From a virus: DNA of 23,640 nt. This document shows, piece by piece, positions 1-4,531 of the stretch; within the stretch, counting starts at the first letter, position 1; each line of letters opens with the position of its first letter. The stretch is from the IMG/VR virus record IMGVR_UViG_3300038682_000072, positions 1 to 23,640 of that record. The stretch is one strand, 5' to 3'. A model generated the notes under the pieces. That model was not told the origin of the DNA. It made no database searches and saw only the letters and a program-made list of their open reading frames with translations. Both the position numbers and the translations under genes were made by a program.

Positions 1-17
1 GTTTCCCAGTCACGATC
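1..17 (+). other. Random-amplification primer remnant at the left edge
   Basis: The first 17 bases, GTTTCCCAGTCACGATC, are identical to the fixed tail of the primer commonly used in sequence-independent (round A/B) random amplification, itself related to the M13 forward primer. The match ends exactly where ordinary phage sequence begins, and the sequence sits at the very edge of the window. It is therefore best read as untrimmed synthetic sequence. The identity of the primer is from memory of the method. Confidence 0.88.
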
Positions 18-31
18 AGGGAGGAAGGGTT

Positions 32-424
32 GTGACAAGAATTAACGTTGTTCCTGTATCAGAGCTTTGTGATGAGCATCTGAGAGCAGAGCATAGAGAG
101 CTAACAAGAATCCCTAATTCTATTTTTAACGGCAAGCTTTCTGATGAAAGAAGAATACCATCTGAGTATAAACTCGGAACAGGGCATGTGTACTTTTTTG
201 CAAATAAGCTTGGATATTTGTTTGATCGTTATGACGATTTATTATTTGAATTGTTAGAACGGGGGTTTAAGGCAGAGGATAGGTGGCCGAGCCATGTAAT
301 ACCTATCGGAGAATACACCCCAACAAAAGCAGCACTTAAAATCAACCGTGAGCGCATAAAAGAACGATGGCCAAAGAATGCTCACTATTATAGTAATAAA
401 GTAAATTATGAGGATATGTTATGA
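32..424 (+). CDS. denV: Pyrimidine-dimer DNA glycosylase / AP lyase, T4 endonuclease V (DenV) family
   Basis: This 130-residue protein closely resembles T4 endonuclease V (138 residues), which excises UV-induced cyclobutane pyrimidine dimers and nicks the abasic site. It begins MTRIN as in T4: Thr2 is the catalytic nucleophile after Met removal. Arg3, Arg22, Glu23 (catalytic acid) and Arg26 are all at the T4 positions. A second conserved block, LGTGHVYFFANKL, lies near residues 48-60. The start is GTG with a strong purine-rich SD (GGGAGGAAGG) a few bases upstream, and only this start puts Thr at position 2. The C-terminus differs from T4 and lacks its WYKYYG ending, although HYY is present. 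It would let the phage repair its own UV-damaged DNA. The ATGA at its end overlaps the next small ORF. Family assignment is firm; activity is inferred from residue conservation. Confidence 0.93.
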   Translation: MTRINVVPVSELCDEHLRAEHRELTRIPNSIFNGKLSDERRIPSEYKLGTGHVYFFANKLGYLFDRYDDLLFELLERGFKAEDRWPSHVIPIGEYTPTKAALKINRERIKERWPKNAHYYSNKVNYEDML

Positions 425-489
425 CAGATTGGATAAGTGTTGAGGAGAGGATCCCACTACCAGAACCACCAGCAGGAGAAGAAAAATGA
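421..489 (+). CDS. Short DUF551-like N-terminal stub
   Basis: This 22-codon ORF overlaps the denV stop through ATGA. It reads MTDWISVEERIPLPEP and then stops. The WISVEERxP start is the hallmark of DUF551 proteins, which are common small phage and prophage proteins of unknown function and are normally several times longer. The hallmark is therefore present but the rest of the domain is absent. It may be a decayed gene kept as a translational bridge to the membrane-protein gene that overlaps its last codons (start at 486). It could still be translated, but 22 residues are unlikely to fold alone. Confidence 0.5.
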   Translation: MTDWISVEERIPLPEPPAGEEK

Positions 490-644
490 GCAGCAGATGG
501 AAGACTTTTATTGTATGTATGATCTTTCTGGTTGTTATTGATGTAATCACATATATAACAATAGGGTCAGGTGCTGAATTCATGGATATGGTTATTATAT
601 CAGTAGTATGTGTATGGTTAGGGGAAGAAAAATGTCAAAAATAG
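486..644 (+). CDS. Small two-helix membrane protein
   Basis: A 52-residue ORF starting with ATG, 4 nt into the end of the preceding stub and behind a GGAGAAG SD. The sequence has a short charged N-terminus (SSRWK) followed by a hydrophobic stretch at about residues 8-27. A second hydrophobic stretch lies at about residues 33-45, and the C-terminus is charged (GEEKCQK). This predicts a small inner-membrane protein with one or two spanning helices. I do not recognise the family. Its 3' end overlaps the next gene's start by 13 nt and carries that gene's SD. Small phage membrane proteins of this kind can be superinfection-exclusion factors, lysis modulators or unknowns; nothing here decides between them. 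Confidence 0.55.
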   Translation: MSSRWKTFIVCMIFLVVIDVITYITIGSGAEFMDMVIISVVCVWLGEEKCQK

Positions 645-904
645 AAGAGTATATTTTTAGTGATATTGAGATAACTGGAGTGATGGGGGCTGCTAATGAT
701 GAGATAGCTATAGATACAGGGAAAAAGTTGATTTATATGCGTAAAGAGGACGTAATCGCAATGGCTGAGCATTTTGGTTTGGTGGTTATTCCTGTTGAGC
801 CGGATATTAGTAAGCTGCAAAAATGCGGATTTGGTGATTGTGGGAATACGTTAAAAGATGATTATTTAGCCATAATCAAAGTAGCGGGGGAGGGGGGGTG
901 GTAG
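632..904 (+). CDS. Hypothetical phage protein, 90 residues
   Basis: The start chosen is ATG 632 (MSKIEEYIF...), because GGGGAAG lies 5 nt upstream. The alternative in-frame ATG at 608 has no SD and would add eight unconvincing residues. The protein is soluble and mildly acidic, with a predicted alpha/beta character (EIAIDTGKKLIYMRKEDVIAMAEHFG). It has two cysteines in CGFGDCGNT near residues 68-76. I recognise no family. The last codons run through a G-rich tract (881-901), so the exact C-terminus is sensitive to sequencing error. It lies in the small-gene accessory cluster between denV and the terminase. Confidence 0.6.
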   Translation: MSKIEEYIFSDIEITGVMGAANDEIAIDTGKKLIYMRKEDVIAMAEHFGLVVIPVEPDISKLQKCGFGDCGNTLKDDYLAIIKVAGEGGW

Positions 905-920
905 TTAGACCAAAGTCTAA
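905..920. repeat. Perfect 6-bp inverted repeat after the stop codon
   Basis: TTAGAC and GTCTAA flank a CAAA loop directly after the stop at 902-904. There is no T-tract, so it does not look like an intrinsic terminator. It may be an mRNA processing or stability hairpin, or an operator half-site pair. Together with a weaker CCCAT/ATGGG pairing downstream it fills the 73-nt gap before the next gene. Confidence 0.3.
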
Positions 921-977
921 TACACATAATCCCCATGCTCGGTAAGATGGGTTATAACAATTTGAAGGGGAATGAAA

Positions 978-1139
978 ATGAACAAAGCTGACCTGATCCG
1001 CGCAATGCTCGATGGCAGTACTATTACCAACGGCAAGGTTGAGATTTATTTCTCGGGTGGAAAGTTCCTTTATGTGGATGATCACTACGCAGTGAATGTA
1101 AATGACTTTTGTTTTAAGGGATGGAGTGTAAAGCAATGA
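978..1139 (+). CDS. Hypothetical phage protein, 53 residues
   Basis: A short ORF (MNKADLIRAMLDGSTITNGK...) starting at ATG 978 with AAGGGG about 7 nt upstream. An in-frame ATG at 972 is too close to that SD. The N-terminus, a helix followed by 'DG..I', resembles the start of many small phage proteins of unknown function. The rest looks like a compact beta-rich fold (KVEIYFSGGKFLYVDDHYAV). The stop overlaps the next start as ATGA at 1136-1139, suggesting coupled translation. No function can be assigned. Confidence 0.55.
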   Translation: MNKADLIRAMLDGSTITNGKVEIYFSGGKFLYVDDHYAVNVNDFCFKGWSVKQ

Positions 1140-1585
1140 ATAACGAAGAATGGAAAGACGGATTGCCGGGTGTTGGGGTTGTTTGTGAGTGCTATACAAC
1201 AGATGGCGCCGGAATGTTCAAATGGCAGAAAGGCGAGGTTCTTAAATGCCTTGATGGTGAATGCGCTGTAGTGGTCGAGTCTTCATTGCTGCGGTGGTGT
1301 GATCAATTCCGCCCAATCAAAAAGCGGGAGCCTCAACCGGGTGAGGTTTGGGCTACACGCGGGCAGTTCGTGCTAATCACAACCGAGACTAATTCTATGG
1401 AGGTAGGTTACGTATTTTTAGATGGCGCAAACCTACATGTTTCAGACGTTAGGTTTGATGATATGACATACGCCGCCCCAGACGTTAAGAGCTACATTGC
1501 GCGGGAGTTGTTGAAGGATACTAATCACAAAGACGAGTTTGTGTTTTGTGTTCTAAAAGATGCCGCCCGACTGGATGAGGAGTGA
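1136..1585 (+). CDS. Hypothetical phage protein with tandem 'PGxVxE' beta-rich segments, 149 residues
   Basis: The start is ATG 1136, overlapping the previous stop (ATGA) with GGAGTG upstream. A longer in-frame start at 1121 would lie inside the previous gene without a good SD. The N-terminal region (GLPGVGVVCEC) resembles phage proteins of unknown function that begin with 'LPPVGTVCE'. A second beta-type segment (PQPGEVWATRGQFVLITTE) lies at about residues 66-84 and resembles the small 'PGEVW' fold seen in other hypothetical proteins. The protein is soluble and has no recognised catalytic motif. It is immediately upstream of the PP-loop gene, with its stop 3 nt before that start. Confidence 0.6.
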   Translation: MNNEEWKDGLPGVGVVCECYTTDGAGMFKWQKGEVLKCLDGECAVVVESSLLRWCDQFRPIKKREPQPGEVWATRGQFVLITTETNSMEVGYVFLDGANLHVSDVRFDDMTYAAPDVKSYIARELLKDTNHKDEFVFCVLKDAARLDEE

Positions 1586-1588
1586 GTG

Positions 1589-2353
1589 ATGAATATAATA
1601 TTTTCAAGCTACGGAAATGATTCAATCGCCCTTATTCAGTGGGCGCATAACAGCGGATTGGATGACGTTCACGTAGTGTTTACGGACACAGGGTGGTCGC
1701 CAGGATGGTGGGTTGACCGTCGCAAAAACCTTAACGTATGGGTGAGATCACTCGGCTTTACGGTTGTTGAGATTGCCAGCGAGGGTATGGAAGCGCTGGT
1801 TCGTCGCAAGAAGGCATGGCCACGCGGCGGCGGCGGTAAGTATCAATTCTGCACAGAGGCTCTTAAAGAAGCTCCGGCTCGTGAGTGGTTAGACTCTGTA
1901 GACCCAAACTGTGATGCTACATGCTTAATCGGAGTTAGACGAGAAGAGAGCGCTAATCGGATGAATCACCCTGAGTTTATAGTTGAGAGTGATAAACATG
2001 GTGGTCGAGAGTTGTGGGCGCCGCTTGTCAGGCACACTGAGTTAATGAGGAATGATTTGCTTGCAGAAGCAGGCGTGACCCCGCTACCTTTCCGAAGTAA
2101 AGAATGTTATCCGTGCGTGAACGCGAGAAAGGGTGAATTAAGGAACTTGGGCGAGGAGGAAATTAAAAGAATTGAAGCCATCGAGATCGATATGGGTATA
2201 AATTCTAAAGGCAACCCTCGTGTGATGTTCTCTCCGAAAAGAGAAGGAGGGGCTGTGGGTATACGTGCTGTTGTTGAGAATGCCAAGAAATCCAAAGCTA
2301 AAAACATGCCAGACGCGGGTTTGGGTTGTACGGCTGGTTACTGCGGTAACTAA
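1589..2353 (+). CDS. PAPS-reductase-like PP-loop protein (adenine nucleotide alpha-hydrolase superfamily)
   Basis: A 254-residue protein. Residues 6-12 read SSYGNDS, a variant of the SGGxDS PP-loop that binds the nucleotide phosphate in PAPS reductases. TDTG at 32-35 and GVRREESANR at 115-124 are further family motifs. Cys88, Cys173/Cys176 (CYPC) and Cys247/Cys252 near the C-terminus could ligate an Fe-S cluster, as in 4Fe-4S members of PF01507. ATG 1589 is preferred over GTG 1586 because GAGGAG sits 6 nt upstream. Many phages carry such genes; they may take part in sulfur assimilation, or in DNA or nucleotide modification like DndC. No dnd or other sulfur-pathway gene is visible here, so the substrate remains unknown. 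Family membership is confident, function is not. Confidence 0.82.
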   Translation: MNIIFSSYGNDSIALIQWAHNSGLDDVHVVFTDTGWSPGWWVDRRKNLNVWVRSLGFTVVEIASEGMEALVRRKKAWPRGGGGKYQFCTEALKEAPAREWLDSVDPNCDATCLIGVRREESANRMNHPEFIVESDKHGGRELWAPLVRHTELMRNDLLAEAGVTPLPFRSKECYPCVNARKGELRNLGEEEIKRIEAIEIDMGINSKGNPRVMFSPKREGGAVGIRAVVENAKKSKAKNMPDAGLGCTAGYCGN

Positions 2354-2365
2354 TGGTTATACATC

Positions 2366-2397
2366 TGGCTCGCACTACTAACCCTAGTCGTGAGCCA
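2366..2397 (+). repeat. Imperfect hairpin downstream of the PP-loop gene
   Basis: TGGCTCGC (2366-2373) can pair with GTGAGCCA (2390-2397), with one G-U pair. After a small internal loop, ACTA pairs with TAGT around an ACCC loop. The following sequence (TTATTCAAATAAGTTTT) is A/T rich but lacks a continuous T-run. It is either a weak terminator or an mRNA-stability hairpin in the 73-nt gap before the next gene. Confidence 0.35.
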
Positions 2398-2426
2398 TTA
2401 TTCAAATAAGTTTTGGGGAGAGTGAG

Positions 2427-2690
2427 ATGAAAAAAATAGACATACCACCACAGGAATTGTGCGAGCGGTTGTTTAAGGGTGAGAGTTTTTACAACGAAGA
2501 GGAAAGGACTTTAATCTACTCCAAACAGAAGAAAAAGTTTGTTGCATTTAATCGTGATGGTGAATCGTATAATCCAGACATGAATGTGTGGTTTAAAAGT
2601 ACTATATACACCAAGCCCCACTGGACGGATAACCTGTCTAAAGAGAATCCGGTGTTGTGTTGGTTGCGAAAAGACAGGTATACCGTCTGA
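2427..2690 (+). CDS. Hypothetical phage protein, 87 residues, N-terminal part of a split gene
   Basis: This ORF starts at ATG 2427 behind GGGGAGAG and runs to an in-frame TGA at 2688-2690. It has a lysine- and aromatic-rich N-terminal region and the segment NPVLCWLR near its end. In phage proteins of unknown function, 'NPVLCWV' is typically followed by more residues and a closing 'YAxPVKPED'. Exactly such an ending continues in the same frame after the TGA (next entry). This ORF therefore looks like the front two-thirds of a 124-codon gene. It may be a truncated but still functional protein, the product of a nonsense mutation, or the termination product of a readthrough gene. Confidence 0.6.
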   Translation: MKKIDIPPQELCERLFKGESFYNEEERTLIYSKQKKKFVAFNRDGESYNPDMNVWFKSTIYTKPHWTDNLSKENPVLCWLRKDRYTV

Positions 2691-2801
2691 GTAGTAGTAG
2701 GTAGAAAAGGGGACGGGTATACGCTAAACAGCGGTCAGTGGAGCAGTTACGCCGAACCCGTAAAGCCTGAAGACGCTTGTATATGGGAGGAGGAAACATG
2801 A
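2691..2801 (+). pseudogene. In-frame C-terminal continuation after a TGA stop
   Basis: After the TGA at 2688-2690 the same frame stays open for 36 codons to a TGA at 2799-2801. It contains GYTLNSGQW and YAEPVKPEDACIWEEE, a pattern typical of the C-termini of 'NPVLCW' phage proteins. The second stop overlaps the next gene's ATG in an ATGA junction, the same arrangement as neighbouring intact gene pairs. This indicates that translation ended here in the ancestral or functional gene. No good independent start lies in this stretch. Options are a recent nonsense mutation, a base-call error, or opal readthrough. GTA occurs three times in a row after the stop, so slippage or indels nearby are also possible. 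Confidence 0.6.
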
Positions 2802-3013
2802 TTAACTACACAGAACTAACCCTAACAATCCCTTACCCATCAATAGACTTTGTGCTGTGCTATTTGATTGTGGGGAGTTTGTTCAATATGTATACGTCTA
2901 CTCGGCCAGGTTATGGAGGTTTTGTTATTACAGCGACAGGTTGTTGTGTTGCAACTATCGGATGGCTACCCGGTGTGATTTACTGCAAATATAAAAGGAT
3001 GATGGGGCGATGA
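2798..3013 (+). CDS. Small membrane protein with two predicted helices, 71 residues
   Basis: The start is ATG 2798 with a strong GGGAGGAGG SD. An upstream in-frame start at 2777 would place the SD inside the gene. Hydrophobic stretches lie at about residues 12-31 (PSIDFVLCYLIVGSLFNMY) and 39-59 (GGFVITATGCCVATIGWLPGV). The tail is basic (CKYKRMMGR), suggesting an inner-membrane protein with a cytoplasmic C-terminus. It overlaps both the extended upstream frame and the next gene by ATGA. Family and role are not recognised. Two helices and a positive tail are compatible with a holin-like protein, but nothing else in this neighbourhood is a lysis gene. Confidence 0.6.
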   Translation: MINYTELTLTIPYPSIDFVLCYLIVGSLFNMYTSTRPGYGGFVITATGCCVATIGWLPGVIYCKYKRMMGR

Positions 3014-3174
3014 GAAACTTATTGATACAAACGGTCGAAAATGGGTTTACGGCTTCAGAGAATAATCAAGGCAGTCAATATACCCAAGGGAAGATGTGGG
3101 TATTTGAGACATCTGAAAGCTTAGCTAAATTTGTTGCGGAATGGGGTATGATGGAGGAAACCAAAAATGACTGA
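3010..3174 (+). CDS. Hypothetical phage protein, 54 residues
   Basis: ATG 3010 overlaps the upstream stop (ATGA), with GATGGGGCG just before it as a weak SD. The protein (MRNLLIQTVENGFTASE...) has a central MWVFETSESLAKFVAEWG segment. This kind of 'VFET.ESL..FV..W' ending is familiar from small phage proteins that pair a short beta-hairpin with a terminal helix. It has no known function. Its last 8 nt overlap the start of the following gene, whose SD (GGAGG) is within it. Overlaps on both sides argue that it is a real translated gene despite its size. Confidence 0.55.
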   Translation: MRNLLIQTVENGFTASENNQGSQYTQGKMWVFETSESLAKFVAEWGMMEETKND

Positions 3175-3451
3175 TGTGAATAAGATTGTTGTAGGAAACG
3201 AGCCACAATGTGAGCCTGCGATTATGCTCGATGGTAAAGTTATTACAGCTGACGACTACCAAGCACTACAGGCTGAGAATGAGCGACTGAAAAACTCACT
3301 CAATAACACTGCAGCCGCCTTATCTGAAAGGATTGATGTTCGCAAAATAAAGGCCGATGCGGTGAGGGAGGCGGCTGACGAGTTATTTTACCAAGGTAGC
3401 GAGCAACATATGTTTTGCTATAAATACGCCAACAAACTGGAAGCGGAATAA
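3167..3451 (+). CDS. Coiled-coil phage protein, 94 residues
   Basis: A soluble 94-residue protein with SD GGAGG at 3153-3157. Residues about 42-66 (LQAENERLKNSLNNTAAALSERID) form an evident coiled coil. They are followed by the amphipathic block KADAVREAADELFYQG, very common near the C-termini of small coiled-coil proteins (Ea22-like and similar) in enterobacterial phages. The N-terminal 35 residues contain CEPAIMLDGKVITADDYQAL, where 'DG..V...DY..L' leads into the helix. The molecular role of this broad group is unknown. It is the last of the overlapping small-gene block. Confidence 0.6.
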   Translation: MTDVNKIVVGNEPQCEPAIMLDGKVITADDYQALQAENERLKNSLNNTAAALSERIDVRKIKADAVREAADELFYQGSEQHMFCYKYANKLEAE

Positions 3452-3482
3452 CCAATCTTCTACACATTCATAAGGGAAAACT

Positions 3483-3644
3483 ATGAAAACACGACTGTTA
3501 ATAGCGAGAATGCGTGAAAAAGGAATGAAGTGGAGTGAGATTTCTAGGCTGACTAAGATTGATGTTACCAGGATTCAAGCTATTCATGATGGAGCGGATC
3601 CTACGCCTAAAGAGGTTGAGGTTATAGCGGGGGTTGGTGTATAG
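3483..3644 (+). CDS. Small helix-turn-helix protein, 53 residues
   Basis: A 53-residue ORF too short for routine gene calling. Residues about 2-40 (TRLLIARMREKGMKWSEISRLTKIDVTRIQAIHDG) fit a Cro/CI-type helix-turn-helix: a first helix, 'W.EIS..T.I....I..I' as the recognition unit, then 'G..PTPKEVEVIA' as in XRE proteins. A weak SD (AAGGGAAAA) lies upstream. It sits just before the structured 3645-3940 region, and a promoter-like sequence overlaps its last codons. It may regulate either that RNA or the late promoter at about 3980, for which the 3946-3960 palindrome is a candidate operator. The fold is inferred from the pattern, the targets by position only. Confidence 0.65.
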   Translation: MKTRLLIARMREKGMKWSEISRLTKIDVTRIQAIHDGADPTPKEVEVIAGVGV

Positions 3645-3645
3645 T
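3616..3645 (+). promoter_or_regulatory. Candidate sigma70-type promoter for the structured RNA
   Basis: TTGAGG (3616-3621) and TATAGT (3640-3645) are separated by 18 bp, inside the last codons of the helix-turn-helix gene. Transcription would start near 3652, just ahead of the first hairpin, and end at the terminator at 3908-3940. Both hexamers are reasonable but not perfect matches to consensus. Confidence 0.4.
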
Positions 3646-3773
3646 AGCTATTCCAAGACGTTAGTAAGGCAATCGAGATTATAGGTTGCTTTAATCTTAA
3701 CCCGACCCATCGCGGTGATGTTTTAACGGTGGGCAATGTAGAGTGTATTCCACACCACGCAAATGGAGCGGAA

Positions 3774-3836
3774 ATGTCGAGTATCTTCTACATTGCAATG
3801 AACATCACTTCTCTTTCGTTGGCGTTATTCAATTAG
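3774..3836 (+). CDS. Possible 20-codon hydrophobic peptide ORF inside the structured RNA
   Basis: ATG 3774 follows GGAG (3765-3768) at a usable spacing and opens a 20-codon frame (MSSIFYIAMNITSLSLALFN) ending in TAG. The peptide is almost wholly apolar, with no charged residue. The start and SD lie in the apical loop of the nested stems. In an alternative fold, SD bases pair with CTGCTCCA at 3866-3873 and would be hidden. It could be a leader peptide or a small membrane toxin controlled by RNA structure, or a chance ORF: 20 codons is short enough for chance. Confidence 0.28.
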   Translation: MSSIFYIAMNITSLSLALFN

Positions 3837-3907
3837 CTAACCAGCTTAAGACCATTGCGATACATCTGCTCCACCACAGTCTAGTTCCCCTTAACTGTGA
3901 CCCTTAG

Positions 3908-3940
3908 CCCGCCTATTTTCGGATAGTGCGGGTTTTTTTT
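3908..3940 (+). terminator. Intrinsic (rho-independent) terminator
   Basis: CCCGCCTAT (3908-3916) pairs with ATAG-T-GCGGG (3923-3932), with one bulged T and a TTTCGG loop. Eight consecutive T residues follow (3933-3940). It closes the accessory gene region or structured RNA and insulates the late promoter just downstream. Confidence 0.9.
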
Positions 3941-3945
3941 GTACA

Positions 3946-3985
3946 ATTAATAGTATTAATCCTTGTTGAGTGTTTCAGGTATAAT
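3946..3985 (+). promoter_or_regulatory. Candidate late promoter with overlapping palindromic operator
   Basis: TATAAT (3980-3985) is a consensus -10. The -35 position is poor (TTAATC at 3956-3961, spacer 18). It is covered by a perfect 15-nt palindrome, ATTAATA-G-TATTAAT, at 3946-3960. A TGAGT/ACTCA pair also flanks the -10. A weak -35 overlain by a palindrome suggests activator or repressor control. The promoter lies between a strong terminator and terS, so it would drive the packaging and head genes. Confidence 0.5.
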
Positions 3986-4027
3986 GTGAATAATAACTCA
4001 GCATTTAATTAATTAGAGGTAATGGTG

Positions 4028-4531
4028 ATGGGCGCACCAACCGGAAATAGATTTTGGAAGAATAGGTCTACATACGGAAGAGAAAAGATATTTGATAACA
4101 GCGAGTCGTTATGGATGGCAGCGTGTGAGTATTTCGAGTGGGTGGAAGATAATCCGCTGTATGAAGATAAGGTTTCTTTTTATCAAGGCGTTCCGACTCA
4201 TGATCCTATAGAGAAAATGAGGGCTATGACTATTTCTGGATTATGTTTGTTCTTGGAGATAGATCATCAGACGTTTGATAACTATGGATCAAAGCCCGGA
4301 TATGAAGATTATTTCGGAATCGTTGAAAAAATAAGGCAAGTAATATACACGCAGAAGTTCACAGGAGCCGCTGCCGACCTGCTTAATTCAAACATTATCG
4401 CTAGGGATTTAGGGCTTGCTGATAAGACTGATATTCAGTCAACAGATGGGAGCATGACACCAGCACAAATCTCCGATGAAGACTTAAAGAAAGAGCTTGA
4501 GAAGTATGGTATCAAACCAACGGATTCTTGA
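4028..4531 (+). CDS. terS: Terminase small subunit
   Basis: This 167-residue protein begins MGAPTGNRFW and carries ESLWMAACEYFEWVEDNPL, MRAMTISGLCLFLEIDHQTFDNY and FTGAAADLLNSNIIARDLGLADK. These are characteristic blocks of a terminase small-subunit family common in proteobacterial phages. The central block is a helix-turn-helix-like DNA-binding segment and the later helices mediate oligomerisation. The small subunit recognises the packaging site and stimulates the large subunit. ATG 4028 fits the SD GAGGT better than ATG 4022. It is the first gene after the late promoter, and its end overlaps terL by 26 nt. Confidence 0.9.
   Translation: MGAPTGNRFWKNRSTYGREKIFDNSESLWMAACEYFEWVEDNPLYEDKVSFYQGVPTHDPIEKMRAMTISGLCLFLEIDHQTFDNYGSKPGYEDYFGIVEKIRQVIYTQKFTGAAADLLNSNIIARDLGLADKTDIQSTDGSMTPAQISDEDLKKELEKYGIKPTDS

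Larger units (their letters stand above)
3652..3940 (+). ncRNA. Candidate structured RNA, about 290 nt
   Basis: The 383-nt stretch between the small genes and terS has no sizeable ORF but dense secondary structure. From 5' to 3' it holds: a 10-bp hairpin with two G-U pairs (3665-3674/3684-3693); nested perfect stems GTGATGTT/AACATCAC (3715-3722/3801-3808) and GCAATGTAGA/TCTACATTGC (3733-3742/3787-3796); CACAGT/ACTGTG (around 3875-3898); and an intrinsic terminator. A second copy of CATTGC...ACATC at 3853-3866 could compete with the first copy for the same left arm. A long-range stem TGGAGCGG/CTGCTCCA (3764-3771/3866-3873, one G-U) competes with the apical loop. The layout suggests a small RNA or a switching leader. 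The stems are seen directly; the transcript is inferred and I recognise no known RNA family. Confidence 0.5.

Noticed and set aside
608-634. Upstream start at 608 for the 632-904 gene
   Set aside because: No SD before it, and it lies inside the preceding gene; ATG 632 has GGGGAAG at proper spacing.
876-1199. 107-codon antisense ORF over the 978-1139 gene
   Set aside because: Low-complexity, Pro/His/Leu-rich translation, no SD, and opposed to overlapping coupled genes on the + strand.
3765-3876. A tRNA-like end: GGAGCGG can pair with CTGCTCC, followed by A and CCA
   Set aside because: The span is 112 nt, there is no T-arm (GTTC-type) sequence before the 3' strand and no anticodon arm in the right place. 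It is better explained as one of the competing stems of the structured RNA.
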